Shown: positions 34,175 to 39,175 of the stretch, piece by piece
Layout of the letters: every line of letters begins with the position of its first letter
Numbering within the stretch: the stretch's first letter is position 1
NCBI GenBank assembly: GCA_030065635.1
Contig: JASJDJ010000036.1
Location: 1 to 39,175 of the forward strand
Length of the DNA: 39,175 nt
Direction: 5' to 3'
DNA from: Xenococcaceae cyanobacterium MO_188.B32
GTDB lineage: Bacteria; Cyanobacteriota; Cyanobacteriia; Cyanobacteriales; Xenococcaceae
Program-made: the position numbers and the translations under genes
The notes under the pieces: model-generated
Seen by the model: only the letters and a program-made list of their open reading frames with translations
Database searches by the model: none
Told to the model about the DNA's origin: nothing

Positions 34175-35470
34175 GTGATAGAACGCTATACCCTGCCCGA
34201 AATGGGCAAAATCTGGACTGATACATATAAACTAAAAACCTGGTTACAAGTAGAAATTGCAGTATGTGAAGCACAAGCTGAACTAGGCTATATTCCTACA
34301 GAAGCAGTAGAAGAAATTAAAGCAAAAGCTAATTTCGATCCTCAAAGAGTTTTAGAAATTGAGGCAGAAGTACGCCATGATGTAATTGCTTTCCTGACTA
34401 ATGTTAATGAATATGTAGGGGATGCAGGGAGATATATTCATTTAGGACTTACTAGTTCAGATGTTTTAGATACTGGTTTGGCTTTGCAGATGGTGAGTAG
34501 TTTGAATCTAATTTTAGAAAAGCTAGAAGAACTAATTCAAGCCATTCGCTATCAAGCACAACAACACCGCTACACGGTAATGGTTGGTCGTTCTCATGGT
34601 ATTCATGCCGAACCAATTACCTTCGGTTTTAAGTTAGCAGGATGGTTAGCAGAAGTGTTGCGTAATCGCGACCGCCTGGTAAGATTGAGTAAAGATATTG
34701 CTGTCGGGAAAATTTCTGGGGCAGTGGGTACTTATGCTAATGTCGACCCTAAAGTAGAATCGATCGCCTGTCAAAAACTCGGACTAAAACCAGATACAGC
34801 CTCTACTCAAGTAATTTCTCGCGATCGTCATGCCGAATACGTGCAGCAATTGGCCCTTCTGACAGCTTCGATCGAAAGATTTGCTGTAGAAATTCGTAAT
34901 TTGCAACGGACTGATGTTCTAGAAGTAGAAGAATTCTTCTCCAAAAAACAAAAAGGTTCTTCTGCTATGCCCCACAAGCGTAATCCTATTCGCTCCGAAC
35001 GTTTGACAGGCATGGCGAGGATTATTCGGGGTAATGCTGTAGCAGCGTTAGAAAATGTTGCGCTTTGGCATGAGAGAGATATTTCCCATAGTTCGGTAGA
35101 AAGGGTAATTCTCCCCGATAGCTGCATCTTAACTCACTTTATGTTGAAAGAGATTACCAGTCTGGTTAAAAACTTGCTGGTATATCCAGAGAATATGCAG
35201 CGCAATATGAATGTCTATGGCGGTGTGATTTTTAGCCAAAAAGTTTTACTGGCACTAGTAGAAAAAGGCATGAGTCGAGAAGAAGCATATAGAATTGTAC
35301 AAGGATGCGCTCATCAGGCTTGGAATCAGCCAGAAGGTAACTTCCGACAGTTAATCGAGCGAGATGCTACCGTGACTAAAATGTTATCTCCTGAAGAAAT
35401 CGATACCTGTTTCGATCCCCAACAACATCTGAAAAATCTCGATGAAATTTATCAACGGTTGTGTATCTAG
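34175..35470 (+). CDS. purB: Adenylosuccinate lyase
   Basis: A 431-residue enzyme of the fumarase/aspartase superfamily that cleaves SAICAR and adenylosuccinate in purine synthesis. The superfamily signature SSAMPHKRNPIRSE is present, along with GRSHGIHAEPITFG carrying the catalytic His and TSSDVLDT. I chose the GTG at 34175 (encoding the usual ERYTLPEMG start) over a TTG at 34154 that would add seven residues, because family members begin here and the length of 431 is then standard. A probable terminator lies 17 nt after the stop. Confidence 0.95.
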   Translation: MIERYTLPEMGKIWTDTYKLKTWLQVEIAVCEAQAELGYIPTEAVEEIKAKANFDPQRVLEIEAEVRHDVIAFLTNVNEYVGDAGRYIHLGLTSSDVLDTGLALQMVSSLNLILEKLEELIQAIRYQAQQHRYTVMVGRSHGIHAEPITFGFKLAGWLAEVLRNRDRLVRLSKDIAVGKISGAVGTYANVDPKVESIACQKLGLKPDTASTQVISRDRHAEYVQQLALLTASIERFAVEIRNLQRTDVLEVEEFFSKKQKGSSAMPHKRNPIRSERLTGMARIIRGNAVAALENVALWHERDISHSSVERVILPDSCILTHFMLKEITSLVKNLLVYPENMQRNMNVYGGVIFSQKVLLALVEKGMSREEAYRIVQGCAHQAWNQPEGNFRQLIERDATVTKMLSPEEIDTCFDPQQHLKNLDEIYQRLCI

Positions 35471-35486
35471 AGGAATTAGTAAGTAA

Positions 35487-35509
35487 GAGAGCGCGATATG
35501 TGCGCTCTT
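35487..35509 (+). terminator. Probable terminator of purB
   Basis: AGAGCGC (35487-35493) pairs with GCGCTCT (35501-35507) around a seven-base loop, followed by a short T run only three long. The stem is strong and correctly placed after purB, but the weak T tract lowers confidence. Confidence 0.55.
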
Positions 35510-35625
35510 TCAAAACAAAATTTGTTTCTTTTCTTGAAAGATGCCTTAGTATAAAGGGGTGTAAATAAACTTACTATTAATTGTCTAACTTGCTACTCGC
35601 TACGTATTACTTCCCCACAACGGTA

Positions 35626-35874
35626 CTAGCGAATCCGAATAAATCCAGCTTTATCGATCGAGTCTTGACCTTGGTCGCTTAACATAAAATTGGCATAGGC
35701 ATTACCTGAAGATTCATCTATTTGCCCATTTTGTTTAACAATGACAAATAATCTGCGAGTAATAGGATATCTACCACTTTGAAGAGCTTTTTTATTGACT
35801 TGATTGCGCTGTTGAGGACATTTAGATAGAGGTACAATTATCAATACTTTTTTCGCCAGCCCACCAAAAACCAC
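35626..35874 (-). pseudogene. PstS-like phosphate-binding protein, C-terminal fragment
   Basis: The frame encodes the last 70 or so residues of a PstS-family periplasmic binding protein: SGRYPITRRLFVIVKQNGQ, then GNAYANFMLSDQGQ and an end at DKAGFIRIR. The first residues (MVFGGLAKKVLI) are partly family-like, but the N-terminal 250 or so residues, including the signal peptide and the phosphate-binding site, are missing. No pst transporter genes are nearby. It is a relic of a deleted gene. Confidence 0.7.
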
Positions 35875-36075
35875 CGACGATTAGCCTTACTGCAATTGAT
35901 ATAAGTAAAAATAATAAAAATTGTTCGTGTGTTTCTTGTCTTCTAGACATAATTCAGCTATTATATCGGGCGTTCAATTACTTAAAATAGATGTTTTAAA
36001 TTAACAATAAGTTAAGAACAGGGAACACTAGACAGAAAGACAAGCGAGTATGGGAATCTCAGCCATTATTAGCCA

Positions 36076-36594
36076 ATGAATCAAAAGCAAATTATTTTGA
36101 CTCAACGAATGCAGCTATCACCCGTAGAGAAAATAGAAGCAGACGAATTACACCAAATATGGACACAACCAGAAGTTAGAAAATATCTTTGGGACGATCT
36201 GATTATTCCTAAAACTCAAACCAAAGAAATTATTAATCAAAGTTTATCTGCTTTTGCTAATAAAAAATATGGATTATGGGTAGCAAGGCTAATTAATCAA
36301 ACAAATATTATTGGTTTTAGTGGTTACTGGCAATTTTTCACTCCACCACAAACACAACTTTTATATGGTTTATCACCCCAATATTGGGGAAAAGGATTGG
36401 CCACAGAAATGTCAAAGGCAATGCTCGATTATGGATTTAAAGAGTACAATTTTGAGACAATTTATGCCAGCACAGATTTAGAAAATAAAAGTTCTCTTGC
36501 TGTTTTAGAAAGATTGGGTATGAACTACTTAAAGCAAGAATACATAAATAATAAAGCAACAGTTTTTTATCAGATGAATATAAAAAAACTATAA
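36076..36594 (+). CDS. GNAT family N-acetyltransferase (RimJ/RimL-like)
   Basis: A 172-residue acetyltransferase. The acetyl-CoA pyrophosphate loop is QYWGKGLATE around residues 101-110, preceded by the strand LLYGLSP and followed by the C-terminal strand/helix pair IYASTDLENKSSLAVLERLGM, the usual RimJ/RimL pattern (N-x-x-S-x-x-V-L-E-R-L-G). It would acetylate an amine or protein N-terminus; the target is unknown. The gene is AT-rich. Its neighbours give no functional clue. Confidence 0.83.
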   Translation: MNQKQIILTQRMQLSPVEKIEADELHQIWTQPEVRKYLWDDLIIPKTQTKEIINQSLSAFANKKYGLWVARLINQTNIIGFSGYWQFFTPPQTQLLYGLSPQYWGKGLATEMSKAMLDYGFKEYNFETIYASTDLENKSSLAVLERLGMNYLKQEYINNKATVFYQMNIKKL

Positions 36595-36617
36595 TCCCTT
36601 TCTAGAAAAAACACGAA

Positions 36618-36707
36618 ATGTCTATAGCATTAGTCGATCGAGCATTACAGGCAGAAAAAATAAACGAAATCATTGATAGAGTTGAAAAAACACAATCGGT
36701 AATTTAA
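36618..36707 (+). CDS. Possible 29-residue peptide
   Basis: A short ATG frame (MSIALVDRALQAEKINEI at the start) lies 23 nt after the acetyltransferase stop. It predicts one amphipathic helix. No ribosome binding site is clear and no family is recognised. It could be the remnant of a longer gene or chance. Confidence 0.18.
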   Translation: MSIALVDRALQAEKINEIIDRVEKTQSVI

Positions 36708-36765
36708 ATTAATATTTTTATACTTATAACAGTATTACTAAATATACGCTTTACAAGTAAGTTAT

Positions 36766-37632
36766 ATGAAAAAACGCAATAAATATAAGAAATTTTCAGT
36801 TTGGTTGGGCAACACATTCTTAATTTTTAGTTTATTGCTGATATTGAGTATTATCTATGTTTCTAAAATCGAGCCAAATTGGTTTGAAATTGCTCCTATA
36901 AATTTAACAATTCCTAACTTACCAAAAACATTTGAAGGTTTTAAGATAGTTCAAATTAGCGATATTCACGCTGATGATTCGATGACCCAAAAAAAGCTGG
37001 CAAAAATTGTTCGGATAATTGATAAACAACAGCCAGATATCGTTGCTATTACTGGTGATTTTACTACTAAAAAAACTGATGTTGCTACTACTACTTTATT
37101 AGAAACAACTCTGAGGGAATTATCTCCAAAAGAAAAAACTGTAGCTGTCTTAGGAAATCACGATCATTGGTCTGATGCAAATCAGATTAGAAATATTCTT
37201 AGCAACAGTAATATTCTTGATGTCAGTAATTCTGTTTATACTCTAGAAAGAGGACAAGATAAGCTTAATATTGCTGGAGTAGATGATTATTGGGCTAACA
37301 AATCTCGTCTAGATTTAGTACTTCAAAAATTACCAGCCGACGGTATTGCTATTTTACTCGTTCACGAACCAGATTTTGCCGATATTAGTTCGGTAAAAGA
37401 TAGATTTATTTTACAAATATCCGGTCATTCTCATGGTGGTCAAGTCAAAATTCCTTTTAGAAAACCGTCTGTATTACCTCCTTATGCGAAGAAATATCCA
37501 TCCGGTCTTTATCAAGTAGGAAATATGATTCAATATACTAATCGAGGAGTTGGAATGGTTAAACCTCTGGTGCGTTTTAACTGTCGTCCAGAAATTACTG
37601 TTTTTACTTTAAATAGTTCCGATCGAGCTTGA
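36766..37632 (+). CDS. Membrane-anchored metallophosphoesterase (YkuE-like)
   Basis: A 288-residue calcineurin-like phosphoesterase with an N-terminal membrane anchor (about residues 14-36). All metal-binding motifs are present: QISDIHADD (Asp-x-His), ITGDF, LGNHDHW, LLVHEPDF and ISGHSHGGQV. This arrangement matches YkuE/LpxH-like periplasmic phosphoesterases, which act on phospholipid or nucleotide-type phosphoesters; the substrate is not known. Length is normal and no residue is missing. Start ATG at 36766 gives a basic MKKRNKYKK end before the helix, a proper orientation signal. Confidence 0.88.
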   Translation: MKKRNKYKKFSVWLGNTFLIFSLLLILSIIYVSKIEPNWFEIAPINLTIPNLPKTFEGFKIVQISDIHADDSMTQKKLAKIVRIIDKQQPDIVAITGDFTTKKTDVATTTLLETTLRELSPKEKTVAVLGNHDHWSDANQIRNILSNSNILDVSNSVYTLERGQDKLNIAGVDDYWANKSRLDLVLQKLPADGIAILLVHEPDFADISSVKDRFILQISGHSHGGQVKIPFRKPSVLPPYAKKYPSGLYQVGNMIQYTNRGVGMVKPLVRFNCRPEITVFTLNSSDRA

Positions 37633-37857
37633 GTTTGTTAAATAATCTTACTGATTTTGTAACTAAATTGAATGTAAAAATTGTTAGGAATTTAATCGAT
37701 AAATAATCTTGAATTACAACAGAATAATTAGAATTATTTAATTAGTTACAGAAAATTAGGTTTTTTTGTATTAGGACCATTTATCGTTAGTAATTAAAAT
37801 CGACCATTCATAAAGTAGTCAATCCACCAAAAAAGTTATGGGGTAATGCACGGTACT

Positions 37858-37979
37858 GATACTGTTGGCGAAAGTAATCTTTGCTGAAATTAATAGTACT
37901 ACAATGACTGAAAATCTTAACTTTAGTCATTTATAATACTTTATGTAAGATTATTTGTAGCATATTCGCCAACAGTATC
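37858..37979. repeat. Inverted-repeat mini-element (MITE-like)
   Basis: A 15-bp perfect inverted repeat, GATACTGTTGGCGAA at 37858-37872 and its complement at 37965-37979, encloses 92 AT-rich bases; similarity continues a few bases outward (GGTACTG against GTACCG). Inside, TGACT/AGTCA form a smaller hairpin. The right arm lies inside the 3' end of the small gene that follows, so the element probably interrupted that gene. The other half of the 37633-37930 gap shows nothing recognisable. Confidence 0.6.
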
Positions 37980-38140
37980 CGGTACTCTATTCCCTTTTTT
38001 ATGCACCCAGTCTCCGAAATGAATCTTACTTGTTTATCTTCTTGTGCTAACCATCCCATATCCAGGTCAAAACATTTACTTTCTAAATCTGACAATCTGG
38101 ATTCTATTTCTATCAGTTTATCTCCTATGTTTTCGTTCAT
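37931..38140 (-). CDS. Small coiled-coil-like protein coupled to the replication protein
   Basis: A 69-residue frame begins with an ATG that overlaps the stop of the upstream gene (ATGA), a strong sign of translational coupling. It starts MNENIGDKLIEIESRLSDLE, a heptad-like helix, then has WLAQEDKQVRFISETG. The last 15 or so codons are read from the inverted-repeat element at 37858-37979, so the native C-terminus is probably lost. No known family. A TTG four codons upstream also opens the frame but the ATG is the natural start. Confidence 0.45.
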   Translation of the reverse strand: MNENIGDKLIEIESRLSDLESKCFDLDMGWLAQEDKQVRFISETGCIKKGIEYRILLANMLQIILHKVL

Positions 38141-39090
38141 CTTTTCACCCAAAATCCTTCATATAGAACTAATCCCAAGTCTGCCATGAGACTTTTCAAT
38201 TGCCTTGGCTTAGGCTTTTCCAATATCCATCCAGCATCTAGCCAAATATTAATCTGTCTATACAGTTCTCGACTGCTGACGCCATTAAATCCCCTAATAG
38301 CTAAATAGTCGGCTAAATATTTCTTTATTCCTGCATACTTGTTGGTTTCATCCATGTACCATTCAAAATAAGATTTGAGTTTTACGATCGCTTCTTTTTC
38401 ACTTGCCCAGACGCCAGCAGTTATTCCGCTAGCAAGTAAATCTAGACTGATAGCCCTATGTCTAGAACTCAACCCAGATAGGGTTTTAGCCAATGTTTTC
38501 TTGGTTAGCAAATAGATTTCCGCCATTTTTTTAGTCCAAAAATTGGCAAAAATACTGCTGAATCCATCCCAGTGATATGCATCTATATTGATCAGATGAT
38601 TTTGCCAGGTAGCCCTAGAGGTTCCCAGTTGCTTTAATCTTTCATCGGATAAATCTTCTATCTTTTTAAAGGGAATAACGATTAGTCTGCGCTGTAATTC
38701 CTTGAAGTTTTCATCATTGTGAATAGCAGATATGGAACTGAATATTTTAGGGCAAAATGTTCTGAAATCCATATTTTGTCCTTTGGTGTCAGAGGACATG
38801 GACATTTTATCTGTAGTTCTATCGCTGGATACTTTGAGTAGCCTGTACAGGTTGGGAACGGAAACTAATATAGGTGGGTCGATGTCTTCATAAACCATCG
38901 CCGTGTTGACTTCTACGGGCTTACAAAAAGGTGGAAAATCAGGCTTACTACTTGGTATCTCAATGATCTTGTATTTTCTGTCGTTAAGACTATTTCGTAT
39001 ACTCGCATAGGTATCGGTAGGACTAGACAGATTAACTCCATCGGAATTTTGAGCAAGGGTACTGCGTCCATACCGTAGGTTGGATGTAGG
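38137..39090 (-). pseudogene. 5'-truncated plasmid/phage-type replication (primase-helicase-like) protein
   Basis: From the ATG at 38898 there are 253 residues, but the same frame stays open upstream to about 39160 with no start codon and sensible sequence from about 39080 (YGRSTLAQNSDGV, then RKYKIIEIPSSKPDFPPF). It resembles the C-terminal part of cyanobacterial helicase/primase-type ATPases found on plasmids and prophages: MDFRTFCPKIFSSISAIH, ELQRRLIVIPFKKIE and a winged-helix-like end. The Walker motifs would lie in the missing N-terminal part. An IS200/IS605 tail abuts its 5' side, so insertion or deletion removed the start. Family is tentative. Confidence 0.55.
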
Positions 39091-39109
39091 GGAATTGTGA
39101 AGCGATAAC

Positions 39110-39175
39110 TTATCGGGTAGGAGCGTCTTGCTGTTGAATATATCGCTTAACAGTTTCTAGGTTAGCACCACCAGT
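39110..39175 (-). mobile_element. tnpA: IS200/IS605 TnpA (Y1 transposase) C-terminal end, runs off the window
   Basis: Twenty-one codons ending in a stop at 39110 read TGGANLETVKRYIQQQDAP and TR, the usual C-terminus of IS200/IS605 family TnpA (GGVTxExLKxYIEQQ-type helix). The rest of the gene lies outside the window. The sequence just after the stop (about 39050-39109) has imperfect inverted pieces, as expected for the element's right end. It abuts the truncated replication protein. Confidence 0.6.

Overview
The window is cyanobacterial chromosome. Evidence: a 45-residue psbK (photosystem II PsbK) gene, the myxoxanthophyll-type carotenoid pair cruF-cruG, many GCGATCGC (HIP1) octamers, and several families typical of cyanobacteria (PATAN/DUF4388, MGH1-like glycosidase, the small protein beside tgt). 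Base composition is AT-rich. I cannot name the species.

Layout. 1-3200: a truncated glycoside hydrolase beside a large HIP1-centred palindrome, then an AT-rich type II restriction endonuclease/methyltransferase pair. 3200-3610: a small inverted-repeat element packed with HIP1 palindromes. 3615-5722: cruF-cruG (TAGTG overlap). 6047-9143 (minus strand): a CheB fragment joined to a truncated DGxRPI-repeat protein, DUF1622 and CsbD-like small membrane proteins, and an aldo/keto reductase. 9275-13637 (plus): SDR plus flavin monooxygenase operon, a mercuric-reductase-like flavoprotein, and an encapsulated-ferritin-family protein. 13704-17299: cobS, a conserved small gene, tgt, the wreck of an IS607-type element, then psbK with a clear terminator.

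17386-31052 is the most interesting part: a dense signalling/redox block. On the minus strand a di-haem cytochrome c peroxidase overlaps a chemoreceptor-like protein with a degenerate tip. On the plus strand follow a GAF/PAS histidine kinase, a REC-PAS regulator, a polytopic 4Fe-4S membrane protein, a MinD/ParA-like ATPase with an altered Walker A, a PATAN protein, a small GTPase, a Roadblock/LC7 protein, and a kinase-like protein with a decayed ATP site. The kinase, Roadblock and GTPase trio recalls actinobacterial conservons, here combined with redox proteins. Between the two halves lies a strongly structured RNA-like segment (about 20600-20764) that resembles an orphan HEARO/IscB omega-RNA.

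31092-37632: a cellulose-synthase-like glycosyltransferase with a degenerate PilZ region, acylphosphatase, a 33-residue membrane peptide candidate, purB, a PstS-like 3' fragment, a GNAT acetyltransferase and a YkuE-like phosphoesterase. 37850-39175 is mobile-element debris: an inverted-repeat mini-element, a small gene coupled to a 5'-truncated plasmid/phage-type replication protein, and the 3' tail of an IS200/IS605 TnpA running off the window edge.

No tRNA, rRNA or CRISPR array was seen.
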